Positions 1-8,674 of a stretch of 64,000 nt of DNA are shown here, piece after piece. The notes under the pieces are model-generated. The model searched no databases. It was not told the DNA's origin and saw nothing but the letters and a program-made list of their open reading frames with translations. The stretch is taken from positions 2,613,691 to 2,677,690 of the forward strand of contig NZ_CP133083.1 of assembly GCF_030908545.1 (NCBI RefSeq), read 5' to 3'. How positions within the stretch are numbered: the stretch's first letter is position 1; every line of letters starts with the position of its first letter. Position numbers and translations under genes: made by a program. The stretch comes from Nitrosomonas sp. sh817 (GTDB lineage: Bacteria; Pseudomonadota; Gammaproteobacteria; Burkholderiales; Nitrosomonadaceae).

Positions 1-1118
1 CAGCAGCTTTCATTGCCATCATTATTATTAGTTTATTGCTAGATGAAGCGGGGTTCTTTGAGTGGGCAGCATTGCATGTAGCGCGCTGGGGGCGCGGCAA
101 TGGGTATTTATTATTTGTGTATATTGTATTACTGGGTGCGGCGGTTGCAGCGCTGTTCGCCAATGATGGCGCAGCTTTGATTCTAACGCCAATTGTGATG
201 GCGATGCTGCTGGCGCTTGGCTTTAGTCCGGCGGCTACGCTCGCTTTCGTCATGGCGGCGGGCTTTATCGCCGATACGGCCAGCTTGCCGCTGGTGGTAT
301 CCAATTTGGTTAACATTGTCTCGGCTGATTATTTCAAAATCGGGTTTACCGAGTACGCTGCGGTGATGATTCCGGTCAATATCGCTTCGGTAACAGGCAG
401 TCTAGGCGTGCTTTTTCTTTATTTCCACCGCAGCATTCCGGCCCGTTACGATGTCAATCAACTGAAGCCGCCTGGTGAAGCAATTCGCGATCCGGCAACT
501 TTCCGCGCCGGCTGGGCCGTGATGGCGTTGCTGCTCATCGGTTTTTTAGGTCTTGAACCGTTGGGCGTGCCGATCAGCCTGGTAGCCGCCGCCGGTTCGT
601 TAGTGCTGCTAGCGGTAGCCACGCGTAGCCATATCATCAACACACGCAAAATCGTGCGCGAATCGCCATGGCAAATCGTCATTTTTTCATTGGGAATGTA
701 TCTCGTGGTGTATGGCCTGCGCAACGAAGGCTTGACCGGATACATTACCAATCTGCTCGATGTCTTCGCCAGCTATGGCGTGTGGGGCGCAACGCTTGGC
801 ACCGGTTTTTTGGCCGCTTTCCTATCGTCGATCATGAACAACATGCCCGCAGTGTTGATCGGCGCATTATCCATCGACGCAAGCTCTGCAACCGGTACGA
901 TCAAGGAAGCCATGATTTACGCCAACGTCATCGGTTGTGACTTGGGACCGAAAATCACCCCGATCGGCAGCTTGGCAACCTTATTATGGTTGCATGTGCT
1001 GGCACGTAAAAATATGGTAATTACCTGGGGATATTACTTACAAGTAGGGATTGTGTTGACGGTTCCGGTATTGCTCGTTACGCTGGCTGCCCTGGCCATG
1101 TGGCTGAGTGTTCAATGA
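1..1118 (+). CDS. arsB: Arsenite efflux membrane protein ArsB (5' truncated by window)
   Basis: The reading frame is open from base 3 of the window through the stop at 1116-1118, so the true start lies upstream; about 370 residues are visible of a family that is usually near 430. ArsB is the inner-membrane arsenite/antimonite exporter, which works alone or with the ArsA ATPase. The visible part begins with the family motif [16 protein letters not shown], followed by many hydrophobic segments and the conserved [14 protein letters not shown] and MNNMPAVL stretches. It is followed by arsD and arsA on the same strand, so the order is B-D-A rather than the common D-A-B. The family assignment is secure; the upstream regulator is outside the window. 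Confidence 0.95.
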   Translation, partial: AAFIAIIIISLLLDEAGFFEWAALHVARWGRGNGYLLFVYIVLLGAAVAALFANDGAALILTPIVMAMLLALGFSPAATLAFVMAAGFIADTASLPLVVSNLVNIVSADYFKIGFTEYAAVMIPVNIASVTGSLGVLFLYFHRSIPARYDVNQLKPPGEAIRDPATFRAGWAVMALLLIGFLGLEPLGVPISLVAAAGSLVLLAVATRSHIINTRKIVRESPWQIVIFSLGMYLVVYGLRNEGLTGYITNLLDVFASYGVWGATLGTGFLAAFLSSIMNNMPAVLIGALSIDASSATGTIKEAMIYANVIGCDLGPKITPIGSLATLLWLHVLARKNMVITWGYYLQVGIVLTVPVLLVTLAALAMWLSVQ

Positions 1119-1194
1119 GATTATCATCGCAAAACACAACAACCGAACAAAGTGAATTACATCAACCTTGTTACTTTTTTAATGGAGAATCAAA

Positions 1195-1545
1195 ATGGCA
1201 ACTATTCAAGTATTTGATCCTGCTTCGTGCTGTAGCTCAGGCGTTTGCAGTTCCGACGTAGACCAGGCATTGACCGCTTTTTCCGCCGATGTCGATTGGC
1301 TCAAACAGCACGATATCGCCATCGAGCGTTTTAATCTGGCGCAACAACCCATGGCTTTTGCGGATAATGCTACGGTGAAAGGATTCCTGGAACGATCTGG
1401 TGCAGAAGCGCTGCCACTTATTCTGGTGGATGGTGAAGTAGCATTGGCAGGCCGCTACCCGCAGCGCAGCGAGCTCGCGCGTTGGGCGAGCATCCCGCTG
1501 CAAGAAAAAGCGGAAGAATCGAGTTGTTGCGGAGGTTGTTGCTAA
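1195..1545 (+). CDS. arsD: Arsenic metallochaperone / trans-acting repressor ArsD
   Basis: A 116-residue protein with the ArsD hallmark cysteines Cys12, Cys13 and Cys18, which in the plasmid R773 protein bind As(III) and pass it to ArsA. Further vicinal cysteine pairs close the protein (Cys111-112 and Cys115-116, CCGGCC), as in the R773 protein. The ATG at 1195 is preceded by a good ribosome site (TGGAG, 6-7 bases upstream). It lies 76 bases after arsB and 20 bases before arsA, supporting a single ars transcript. ArsD family members can also act as weak repressors; this cannot be judged from the sequence. Confidence 0.95.
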   Translation: MATIQVFDPASCCSSGVCSSDVDQALTAFSADVDWLKQHDIAIERFNLAQQPMAFADNATVKGFLERSGAEALPLILVDGEVALAGRYPQRSELARWASIPLQEKAEESSCCGGCC

Positions 1546-1565
1546 CAGAAGCCTGAGCCAACCGC

Positions 1566-3353
1566 ATGAGCCAACTTGAATTTCTCGATCATCCGCCGCG
1601 ATTTCTGTTCTTTACTGGCAAGGGCGGTGTCGGCAAAACTTCATTAGCTTGCGCTACAGCGATTACGCTGGCCGATGCCGGTCAGCGGGTATTATTGGTT
1701 AGCACCGATCCGGCCTCTAACGTAGGCCAAGTATTCGGTATCACGATTGGAAATCAGATTACAGCAATTACCGAGGTACCTCGTTTAGCCGCTCTGGAAA
1801 TCAATCCGCAAGCAGCAGCACAAGTCTATCGTGATCGCATTGTCAATCCAGTTCGGGGCGTATTACCAGACACGGTCGTCAAAGGCATCGAAGAACAACT
1901 ATCCGGCGCTTGCACCACTGAAATTGCCGCTTTCGATGAATTTACCGCTTGGCTGGTCGATTCAGCGCTAACTGCGGATTACGATCATATTATCTTCGAC
2001 ACCGCGCCGACCGGCCACACCATCCGGCTGCTGCAACTGCCCGGCGCATGGAGCGATTTTCTTGAGGAAGGCAAAGGCAATGCATCCTGTCTTGGCCCGC
2101 TGGTTGGTCTGGAAAAACAACGCGCGCAATACAAAGCGGCAGTGGACGCGCTCGCCGATCCGCAACGCACCCGGCTCATATTGGTGGCACGTGCGCAGCA
2201 AGCGACGTTACGTGAAGTAGCACGGACACAGGAAGAACTCACGGCCATCGGTTTGACCAATCAATTCCTCGTCGTCAATGGCTTATTGCCTCGGTCAGAA
2301 GCAACGCAAGATGATTTGGCAGCCGCTATTTTCGAACGCGAGCAAAAGACCATGGCAGCTATCCCTGAAATTCTCAAACCCTTGCCGCGCGATCACATTG
2401 CGCTTAAACCATTCAACCTGGTTGGATTGATCGCTGTACGGCAATTGCTGATGGATGAATTGCCCGCCGCTCACGATATTAATATGATCCATCAAGCCAT
2501 ACCGTTTCCAGGCTTATCCGTCTTGATCGATGAGATTGCCAAAGATGACTGCGGCTTAATCATGCTGATGGGCAAAGGCGGTGTCGGTAAAACCACGCTA
2601 GCAGCTGCAATCGCCGTCAACTTGGCGCATCGAGGCTTGCCAGTTCATTTAACCACTTCCGATCCGGCCGCACATTTAAGCGAAACGCTCAGCGGCACAA
2701 TGGATAATCTCCTGGTGGACCGGATTGATCCGCAGGTGGAAACCGAACGCTATCGCCAGCGCGTTCTGCAAACCAAGGGCGCACATCTGGATGCGCAAGG
2801 CAAGGCATTACTTGAAGAAGATTTGCGTTCACCATGCACCGAGGAAATTGCGGTATTTCAGGCATTCTCACGCATGATCCGCGAAGCGGGAAGGAAATTC
2901 GTGGTGATGGATACCGCACCGACCGGCCATACGTTATTGTTACTGGATGCCACCGGTGCTTATCATCGCGAAGTGATCAAGCAAATGGATCACCAATCCA
3001 TCACGCGCTACACCACGCCAATGATGCAACTGCAAAATCCCAAGCAAACCAAGATACTGTTGGTGACATTGGCGGAAACGACGCCCGTGCTGGAAGCTGC
3101 CAACCTGCAAGCTGATTTGCGCCGCGCCGGAATCGAGCCGTGGGCCTGGATCGTCAATAACAGCGTTGCCGCTACGACCGTCCAGTCACCTTTGCTGGCG
3201 CAACGCGCCGCCAATGAACTCAAAGATATCGAAACGGCAGCCACGATTCACGCAAAGCGTTATGCCGTCGTACCCTTGCTCAAGGAAGAGCCGGTGGGCA
3301 TTGAGAAATTATTGACGTTGTCCGAAAGTCATCAGTCAACAACCAAACATTGA
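1566..3353 (+). CDS. arsA: Arsenite-activated pump ATPase ArsA
   Basis: A 595-residue soluble ATPase that energises ArsB. It has the expected tandem architecture: the deviant Walker A motif GKGGVGKT occurs at residues 18-25 and again at about 336-343, and the DTAPTGHT signature appears in both halves. The three cysteines that form the metalloid site in E. coli ArsA have counterparts at Cys116, Cys175 and Cys424 (contexts GACTTEIA, NASCLGPL, SPCTEEIA). Full length for the family, with no sign of decay. It receives As(III) from ArsD encoded just upstream. The gene ends 34 bases before the 3' end of the minus-strand small cysteine protein gene, so two arsenic gene sets converge here. Confidence 0.96.
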   Translation: MSQLEFLDHPPRFLFFTGKGGVGKTSLACATAITLADAGQRVLLVSTDPASNVGQVFGITIGNQITAITEVPRLAALEINPQAAAQVYRDRIVNPVRGVLPDTVVKGIEEQLSGACTTEIAAFDEFTAWLVDSALTADYDHIIFDTAPTGHTIRLLQLPGAWSDFLEEGKGNASCLGPLVGLEKQRAQYKAAVDALADPQRTRLILVARAQQATLREVARTQEELTAIGLTNQFLVVNGLLPRSEATQDDLAAAIFEREQKTMAAIPEILKPLPRDHIALKPFNLVGLIAVRQLLMDELPAAHDINMIHQAIPFPGLSVLIDEIAKDDCGLIMLMGKGGVGKTTLAAAIAVNLAHRGLPVHLTTSDPAAHLSETLSGTMDNLLVDRIDPQVETERYRQRVLQTKGAHLDAQGKALLEEDLRSPCTEEIAVFQAFSRMIREAGRKFVVMDTAPTGHTLLLLDATGAYHREVIKQMDHQSITRYTTPMMQLQNPKQTKILLVTLAETTPVLEAANLQADLRRAGIEPWAWIVNNSVAATTVQSPLLAQRAANELKDIETAATIHAKRYAVVPLLKEEPVGIEKLLTLSESHQSTTKH

Positions 3354-3387
3354 GAAATCCAAGCAAAAGTATCGTGCAGCGTATTGC

Positions 3388-3615
3388 CTAGCCGCAACAA
3401 CCATCGCCGCTGTTTTTATCTCGCATCTGGATAGGCGGACATGGTACGGTGCCATAGGAACAATAGACACAACAGTCGCCGGGCTTCGGCTTAAGCACAG
3501 TGTGGCATTGCCCGCACTCGTAGAACCATTGGCAGGCATCCATGGGCATGGTTTCCGTCCTGGCATGGCCGCATACCGGACAGGTCAGCGTGGATTCCAG
3601 AATGACAGCACTCAT
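3388..3615 (-). CDS. Small cysteine-rich GDCCVYCSYG-motif protein
   Basis: A 75-residue protein with a CxxC pair near the N-terminus (TCPVCG), a second pair (CGQC) and the diagnostic run GDCCVYCSYGTVPCPPIQ. Small proteins with this motif are commonly found beside arsenic resistance genes, and their function is not established; the cysteine pattern suggests a small zinc-ribbon or metalloid-binding protein. It is the last gene of the minus-strand series, 17 bases downstream of the ACR3-like transporter. The ATG at 3615 has a purine-rich site (GAAAGGAA) just upstream on the minus strand. Confidence 0.8.
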   Translation of the reverse strand: MSAVILESTLTCPVCGHARTETMPMDACQWFYECGQCHTVLKPKPGDCCVYCSYGTVPCPPIQMRDKNSGDGCCG

Positions 3616-3632
3616 AAAGCATTCCTTTCAAG

Positions 3633-4625
3633 CTATAAATTTTCAGGTTCAGTCGCAGCGGCGGATGTTTCCTTGAACAACCGGTCCGGCAGCCACCAGA
3701 GGTAAAACACCATGCCGAATAGTTCCACCAGCGACTGAAATACGACGATCACCGCGACCGTCTCCCAGCCGGCCGGCAGCGCCAGCGCGAATGGCAGCAC
3801 TACAAAGGAATTGCGCGTACCGAGACTGAACGCCAGTGTACGCCCGGAATCCATCGGCAGCCACAGCGCCCGGGTGAGCAGACGGGCAATCAACGCCGCT
3901 GTCAGCAAAAAGCCCGCGAATACGGGCAGCACCGTCAGCAACACTGGCCCGGCATGGCGCACCGTGCCAACTTGCGCTCCGGCGATCAGGAACACCACCA
4001 CCGCGAGTAAAGGCACGGGCCACCAGCCCAGGCGTTCGCGCCAGACCGCGCGCGCGGGCTTGGCTTCGATCCAATATTCCGTGAATACCGCCGCCAGCAG
4101 CGGTATGCCGATCAAAACGAGTGTGGCGGGCAGCATATCTTCGATTCGCAGCGCGGCGCTGAAATCCGCCGCCGGCAGCATCAGCCACAGATAAACCGGC
4201 AGCAGCAGCAACTGCGCCAGCAAGTTCAGCGGTGTGACGGCAACTGCCCGCGCCGTGTTGCCGCGCCCGAGCTGCGCAAAGGTGATGAACCAGTCGGTAC
4301 AGGGCACCAGCAGCACCAGCAGCACGCCGAGATGCAAAGCCGGATCAGCGGGCAGCCATTGCAGCATGAACCAGACTATCAACGGTATCAGCACGAAATT
4401 ACCGGTCATCGCGGCCAGCACGAAGCGCCGGTCGCCAAAGGCATCGCGGATATGCAGCAGCGGCACTTGCACAAAGGTGGCGTAAAGCAGCACAGCCAGC
4501 ACCGGCCACAGCAACATTTCCAGATGCGGCCCGATACCGGGCCAGACGCCGCCCGACGACAATCCGCATACGATAGCGGTGAGATAAACCCAGACCTGCC
4601 GCCGTTCGAGCGTTACGCGATCCAT
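3633..4625 (-). CDS. ACR3-like arsenite efflux / bile acid:sodium symporter family protein
   Basis: About 330 residues with roughly ten hydrophobic segments, belonging to the bile acid:sodium symporter superfamily that includes arsenite exporters of the ACR3 type. The segment LVPCTDWFITFAQLGRGN contains the Cys typical of ACR3 transporters. I chose the ATG at 4623-4625 (MDRVTLERRQ) rather than a longer frame because it overlaps the upstream MFS stop codon as TGATG, indicating translational coupling; the 30 extra residues of the longer frame are out of character. It is unrelated in sequence to ArsB at the window start, so the region carries two distinct arsenite efflux families. The substrate is inferred from context. 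Confidence 0.82.
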   Translation of the reverse strand: MDRVTLERRQVWVYLTAIVCGLSSGGVWPGIGPHLEMLLWPVLAVLLYATFVQVPLLHIRDAFGDRRFVLAAMTGNFVLIPLIVWFMLQWLPADPALHLGVLLVLLVPCTDWFITFAQLGRGNTARAVAVTPLNLLAQLLLLPVYLWLMLPAADFSAALRIEDMLPATLVLIGIPLLAAVFTEYWIEAKPARAVWRERLGWWPVPLLAVVVFLIAGAQVGTVRHAGPVLLTVLPVFAGFLLTAALIARLLTRALWLPMDSGRTLAFSLGTRNSFVVLPFALALPAGWETVAVIVVFQSLVELFGMVFYLWWLPDRLFKETSAAATEPENL

Positions 4626-5863
4626 CAATCGCGCACCCGCAGGATCAGCCAGGTACCGGCGAGCATGAATCCGGCGGCCAGGGTGAAGGCAACTTCCGGA
4701 GAAACCGCCGTCCAAACCACGCCGACGGTTGCACTCGACACAAACTTGACGGTTCCGTTGACGGTGCCGAGCGCGCCGATGCCCATCGTCATGGTTTCCG
4801 CCTGCACCATCTCCGCGGTTACGGTGGACTCCAGTGCTTCCTGCACGGCCACGTATAACCCGGCGAGGAAGAAAATACCTGCCAGCGCTGCGATGCTGTC
4901 AACCGCGAACCAGAATGCCAGTGCCGCCGACATTGCCGTGGCGGCGCCCAGAAAATAACCGGCGGCGAGAACGGGCAAATGCCCGATACGGTCTGCCAGC
5001 CATCCCACCGGCCAGGAAGCGGCCACCTGCACGACGTTGCGCCATACATACAGCAACCCCGCCACCTGCGCCGCCTGCACCACGCCCATCGACGGAGTGA
5101 GCAGCGTGGTGACCGCCAGGATCAGCAGCGCATGAGAAAAATCACCGATGCCGAAGACACCGACCGCACCCAGATACCGTTTGAACCGCACCGGCAATCC
5201 GCGCAGCGTGCTGAAAAACTTCAGCGCCGGATTCGGCGAATGCTGCGGATCCTTGACCAGCCACAGAAACGCCAGCACCGCCAGCACCCCGGGAATGACC
5301 GACAGCCACAGTACGAAGCGGAATGGCCCGGCGGCGTCTTCCCAATGCCAGTCTTGCGCTAATCCCAGCAACGCCACACCCAGCAAAGGGCCGAGCACCG
5401 CACCCACTGAATCCGCCGCGCGATGGAAGCCGAAAGCGCGTCCGCGCGTAGCCGGGCTTACCGCTTGAATCACAATGGCGTCGCGCAACGGGCCGCGCAA
5501 GCCCTTGCCGAACCACGACACCATGCGCCCGAGCAGGATGAGCAACCACCCTGAGGATAGTGCAATCAATATCTGGCCAAACGGCGTCAATCCATAACCG
5601 ATCAGCACCAGCAGCTTGCGGTGCCCGAGCTTGTCGGCGATGTAACCCGAAACCATTTTGGTAAAACTCGCCACCGCATCGGCGATGCCTTCGATTAGAC
5701 CCAGCATCGCCGCCGGAATGCCGAGCACCGCGAGAAAGCCCGGTAGAATCACGGTCGTCGTTTCGTAGCAGAAATCGCCCAGCGCGCTGGTAATGCCCGC
5801 GCCCGCGACCGTGCGGTTAAACCAGCCTTTTGTATCAGTCGTTTGAACGCCGTTTTCCGGCAT
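4625..5863 (-). CDS. Major facilitator superfamily transporter
   Basis: A 412-residue 12-helix transporter. The motif between helices 2 and 3, SGYIADKLGHRKL, matches the MFS signature D-x-x-G-R/H-R. The start used is ATG 5861-5863 (MPENGVQT), which overlaps the stop of the DUF190 gene as TGATG; the longer open frame to 6112 lies wholly inside the DUF190 gene and is not believed. MFS members of this kind are often found next to ACR3 and arsenic genes and may export organoarsenicals, but the substrate here is unknown. It sits in a minus-strand operon between DUF190 and ACR3. Confidence 0.8.
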   Translation of the reverse strand: MPENGVQTTDTKGWFNRTVAGAGITSALGDFCYETTTVILPGFLAVLGIPAAMLGLIEGIADAVASFTKMVSGYIADKLGHRKLLVLIGYGLTPFGQILIALSSGWLLILLGRMVSWFGKGLRGPLRDAIVIQAVSPATRGRAFGFHRAADSVGAVLGPLLGVALLGLAQDWHWEDAAGPFRFVLWLSVIPGVLAVLAFLWLVKDPQHSPNPALKFFSTLRGLPVRFKRYLGAVGVFGIGDFSHALLILAVTTLLTPSMGVVQAAQVAGLLYVWRNVVQVAASWPVGWLADRIGHLPVLAAGYFLGAATAMSAALAFWFAVDSIAALAGIFFLAGLYVAVQEALESTVTAEMVQAETMTMGIGALGTVNGTVKFVSSATVGVVWTAVSPEVAFTLAAGFMLAGTWLILRVRD

Positions 5864-6180
5864 CAGGTTTCTCCGGTCATGCCGAACTCGATCGGTGTTT
5901 TGACGTAAAACACCTTTACGCCTTCCTGCTCCAGATGCTCGAACATGCGCTCCGCTTGCTGCTCGCTGACGGCCATCGTCACCTCGACCGGCTGATCGGC
6001 CAGCTCGAAGAAATGCGCGGCATGCAGCTTGCGATCGCGCCCGAAACCCTCGGCAGCGACCGCCAATGTTGCGCCGCCGATACCCAGTTTCATCGCCGAT
6101 TGCAACAACCATTCCCCGAGCGGCTGTTGATTGTGCTGGCGGTCTTGCTGGGTAAAGAAAGTCAGTTGATAGCCTTTCAT
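5863..6180 (-). CDS. DUF190 (PII-like fold) protein
   Basis: A 105-residue protein of the DUF190 family. Known DUF190 proteins have a PII-like ferredoxin fold and are often encoded beside the fluoride channel gene crcB, exactly as here (17 bases downstream of crcB). Visible family features are MKGYQLTFFTQQDRQH at the N-terminus and the glycine-rich GIGGATLAVAAEGFG centre. It overlaps the following MFS gene by one base (TGATG). A regulatory role in fluoride or ion export is inferred from neighbourhood only. Confidence 0.8.
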   Translation of the reverse strand: MKGYQLTFFTQQDRQHNQQPLGEWLLQSAMKLGIGGATLAVAAEGFGRDRKLHAAHFFELADQPVEVTMAVSEQQAERMFEHLEQEGVKVFYVKTPIEFGMTGET

Positions 6181-6196
6181 GGCATCCTCCCTGGAA

Positions 6197-6580
6197 TCAG
6201 GCGGTTTTGAACGCGGCCACGGTCGCCAGCCCCAGCATCGTCATCAATAAAGAACCGGTCACATGCGCGGCGATCGCACCGAAGGCCCACAGTATGCGCC
6301 CTTCCTGGATCAGCACCGTGACTTCGGCGGAAAATGTGGAAAACGTGGTCAATCCGCCCAAAAAACCGGTGATGACGAACAAACGCCACTCCGGCGTCAA
6401 ACCGGGATGATGGGCAAAGACGGCGAGTGCGACACCGATCAAGTAACCGCCGATCAGATTCGCCGCCAATGTGCCGGGCGGAATCGCCGGAAACAACGCG
6501 TTAAGCGACATACCCAGCAACCAGCGCAACACGGCGCCGAGCGATGCGCCCAAACAGATGGCTAAGAGGGAATTGAAAAT
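6197..6580 (-). CDS. crcB: Fluoride-specific ion channel CrcB/FluC
   Basis: A small four-helix membrane protein that lets fluoride leave the cell. Conserved family stretches are present: [19 protein letters not shown], and [13 protein letters not shown] with the Phe/Thr/Ser track of the FluC pore. The start is uncertain. There is no ATG or GTG; a TTG at 6553 would cut off the normal N-terminus. The frame is open upstream, and an ATT at 6578-6580, preceded by AGGA at suitable distance, would give [15 protein letters not shown] and a typical length of 127 residues. The chosen start overlaps the end of merR (6594) closely, so the two are likely cotranscribed. Confidence 0.85.
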   Translation of the reverse strand: MFNSLLAICLGASLGAVLRWLLGMSLNALFPAIPPGTLAANLIGGYLIGVALAVFAHHPGLTPEWRLFVITGFLGGLTTFSTFSAEVTVLIQEGRILWAFGAIAAHVTGSLLMTMLGLATVAAFKTA

Positions 6581-6593
6581 AAATTTATCCTGG

Positions 6594-7052
6594 TTAATTA
6601 AATTGGCCTGTCTTACGTTTTTGCTTTTCTCGCTTCGGCTTGTTTTCCTTTAATTTATTAGGCTGCCTAAACCGGTTTTTACCGGCAATCCGGAGAAGCC
6701 GGAGAAATTTCGGGCATTCGAAATGACTGGGCGCTTTGCAGACCGCAGCGTGACGAAGCCCATCCCGCATAGCAACCAGCATTTCAATTGTTCTATCCAG
6801 TTCATCCGCCTTGGCTAAAAGCAATGCGCGATTAATGTCGGGCCCTTCGGGCGTAAACATTTCAGCGATCTCATCGAGCGAGAAACCGGCGCTACGCCCC
6901 AGTGATATTAAAGCCAGCCGCTCAATGACATGGGCGCTGAATAAACGCCGCAAACCACTCCGGCCGCATGACTGAATTAATCCTTTTTCTTCATAAAATC
7001 GTATTGTTGAAGCTGGCAGCCCGGATACTTTTGCGACTTCAGCGATATCCAC
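6594..7052 (-). CDS. MerR-family transcriptional regulator
   Basis: A 152-residue protein with the N-terminal MerR winged helix ([20 protein letters not shown]) and a following dimerisation helix (residues ~75-100). C-terminal cysteines in [15 protein letters not shown] could be ligand- or metal-binding. The tail after residue 125 is highly basic ([13 protein letters not shown]). It is divergent from the tpm-TauE pair, and the gap between them contains a promoter with the 19-bp spacing that MerR proteins activate by untwisting. It also heads the minus-strand series crcB-DUF190-MFS-ACR3. The effector cannot be named. Confidence 0.85.
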   Translation of the reverse strand: MDIAEVAKVSGLPASTIRFYEEKGLIQSCGRSGLRRLFSAHVIERLALISLGRSAGFSLDEIAEMFTPEGPDINRALLLAKADELDRTIEMLVAMRDGLRHAAVCKAPSHFECPKFLRLLRIAGKNRFRQPNKLKENKPKREKQKRKTGQFN

Positions 7053-7076
7053 TATTTCACCTGTTGTAATTAATAC

Positions 7077-7107
7077 TTGACTTCAAGCCGACTTGAGCTT
7101 TTATCCT
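7077..7107 (+). promoter_or_regulatory. MerR-type promoter/operator with 19-bp spacer
   Basis: A -35 box TTGACT (7077-7082) and a -10 box TATCCT (7102-7107) are separated by 19 bp, the over-long spacing typical of MerR-regulated promoters. The spacer carries an imperfect dyad, CTTCAAG-CCG-ACTTGAGC, reminiscent of SoxR-type operators. It reads toward tpm, 41 bases before its ATG, and lies just upstream of the divergent merR. Confidence 0.65.
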
Positions 7108-7147
7108 AGCGCAGTACACAATTTAGTACAACACTTAAGGAGCCGCT

Positions 7148-7789
7148 ATGGAAGCAAGTTTTTGGCATCAGAAATGGGAACGGGGTGAGACCGGTTTTCA
7201 TGAAAACGAGATAAATCCCTTTTTAATAAAGCATTTTGAAGCCTTAAATCCGCCAAAGGGCGGCCGGATATTCTTGCCGTTGTGCGGCAAGACGCGCGAT
7301 ATTGGATGGTTCCTTGCCAATGGATACCGGGTTATCGGCGCGGAGCTGAGCGAACTGGCCATAAACGATCTGTTTACAGAACTTAGCATAACACCGGAAA
7401 TCTCCAAAGATGGAAAATTGACTCGTTACCGCGCTGAAAATCTGGACATTTTAGCGGGCAATTTCTTCGACGTATCCGCTGAGTCTCTTGGGTCCATCAG
7501 CGCGGTATACGATCGGGCAGCTTTAGTCGCGCTGCCTGCTTCCATGCGCAAGCAATATTCCTCGCACCTGATGAATATAACCGATGCGGCACCGCAATTG
7601 CTGATCACGTATGAATACAACCAACTGCTGATGGATGGTCCGCCATTCGCGGTTAACGAGGGCGAAGTCAAACAGCTTTATGCGGCTGCGTATCGATTGG
7701 AATCTGCTGAAAGCAAGATCATTGCAGGCGGATTGAAGGGAAAAGTGGCGTCGACAGAGATCGCCTGGTTACTTCATAAAATCAAGTAA
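7148..7789 (+). CDS. tpm: Thiopurine S-methyltransferase family protein
   Basis: A 213-residue SAM-dependent methyltransferase. Family features are the N-terminal FWHQKWERGETGFHE, the SAM-binding LPLCGKTRDIGWFLANGY and the acidic motif VYDRAALVALP. Bacterial Tpm enzymes methylate thiols and also act on selenium and tellurium oxyanions, producing volatile products. Good ribosome site AAGGAG eight bases before ATG. It is probably transcribed with the TauE-like permease 14 bases downstream, from the MerR-type promoter at 7077-7107. The physiological substrate is unknown. Confidence 0.92.
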   Translation: MEASFWHQKWERGETGFHENEINPFLIKHFEALNPPKGGRIFLPLCGKTRDIGWFLANGYRVIGAELSELAINDLFTELSITPEISKDGKLTRYRAENLDILAGNFFDVSAESLGSISAVYDRAALVALPASMRKQYSSHLMNITDAAPQLLITYEYNQLLMDGPPFAVNEGEVKQLYAAAYRLESAESKIIAGGLKGKVASTEIAWLLHKIK

Positions 7790-7803
7790 TAGGCTCAATT
7801 GAT

Positions 7804-8607
7804 ATGCCGGACATCGAATGGATTGTGTTGTACATGGCTTTGGGAGCCATTACTGGTTTTATGGCCGGATTGTTGGGCCTTGGCGGCGGCGGGATGCTGG
7901 TTCCTTTGCTGGCATCCATTTTTACCATGCAAGGCATGAGCGCGGATACCGCCGTTCACTTGGCATTAGGAACGTCATTGGCTTGCATGATTACCTCTTC
8001 AACGGCAAGCATTCACGCACATGCTTCGCAGGGAGCCATTATGTGGCGGGCCGCCGGTGGCATGATCCCCGGAATCGCTGCGGGCGCTTTGCTGGCCGCC
8101 CACGCCGCGGCAAAGCTTAATCCAGCTCACATTGCTTCATTTTTTGCGCTCTTCATGGCGCTGATCGCTTTGCAAATGTTTGTTAATTGGCAACCGGAAC
8201 CCAGCAAGCAGCCCATCACGCTTCGCGGACTACTCACGGCCGGGATTGGGATCGGATCCGTATCAGCACTGACTGCAGCGGGCGGCGGTTTTCTCACCGT
8301 TGCCTACCTGAGTTATAAGAATTCGGACATAAAAACAGCAATTGGCACGTCAGCCGCTATTGGATTCCCCATCGCCATCGCCGGAACTGCCGGTTACGTG
8401 ATAAGCGGCTGGTCTATCACATCAAGCGATCCCTATACTCTGGGGTTCGTATACATACCGGCATTCTTAGCGATATCGATAGCCAGCGCTGTTTCAGCGC
8501 ATTATGGCGCGCGTTGTACGCATCGTTTGCCTGAAGCTTTTCTGAAAAAGGCATTGGCCATCATCTCGCTGCTTTTGAGCATAAAAATGCTGGTCACATT
8601 GATTTAA
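7804..8607 (+). CDS. TauE/SafE-family membrane permease
   Basis: A 267-residue protein with about eight membrane segments, belonging to the sulfite exporter TauE/SafE family of anion and sulfur-compound transporters. The repeated family motif is visible near the start (GFMAGLLGLGGGGMLVPLL) and in the second half (SALTAAGGGFLTVAYLSY). It follows tpm by 14 bases, so a methylated sulfur, selenium or tellurium compound could be its substrate, but this is inference from adjacency only. Confidence 0.85.
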   Translation: MPDIEWIVLYMALGAITGFMAGLLGLGGGGMLVPLLASIFTMQGMSADTAVHLALGTSLACMITSSTASIHAHASQGAIMWRAAGGMIPGIAAGALLAAHAAAKLNPAHIASFFALFMALIALQMFVNWQPEPSKQPITLRGLLTAGIGIGSVSALTAAGGGFLTVAYLSYKNSDIKTAIGTSAAIGFPIAIAGTAGYVISGWSITSSDPYTLGFVYIPAFLAISIASAVSAHYGARCTHRLPEAFLKKALAIISLLLSIKMLVTLI

Positions 8608-8674
8608 TCCTGCCTCGAAACATAGGCTTATAATCGACTGTCAGTGTCATACAGATAAAGAACATCATCTTCGA

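Noticed and set aside
4332..4958. A long plus-strand open frame across the ACR3/MFS junction
   Set aside because: It lies wholly antisense to two well-supported membrane protein genes and its composition (many Gln, Arg, His, Pro) is that of an antisense frame in GC-rich coding DNA.
5865..6112. N-terminal extension of the MFS transporter
   Set aside because: It falls inside the DUF190 gene, which is supported by family similarity, and the TGATG overlap points to the shorter start.
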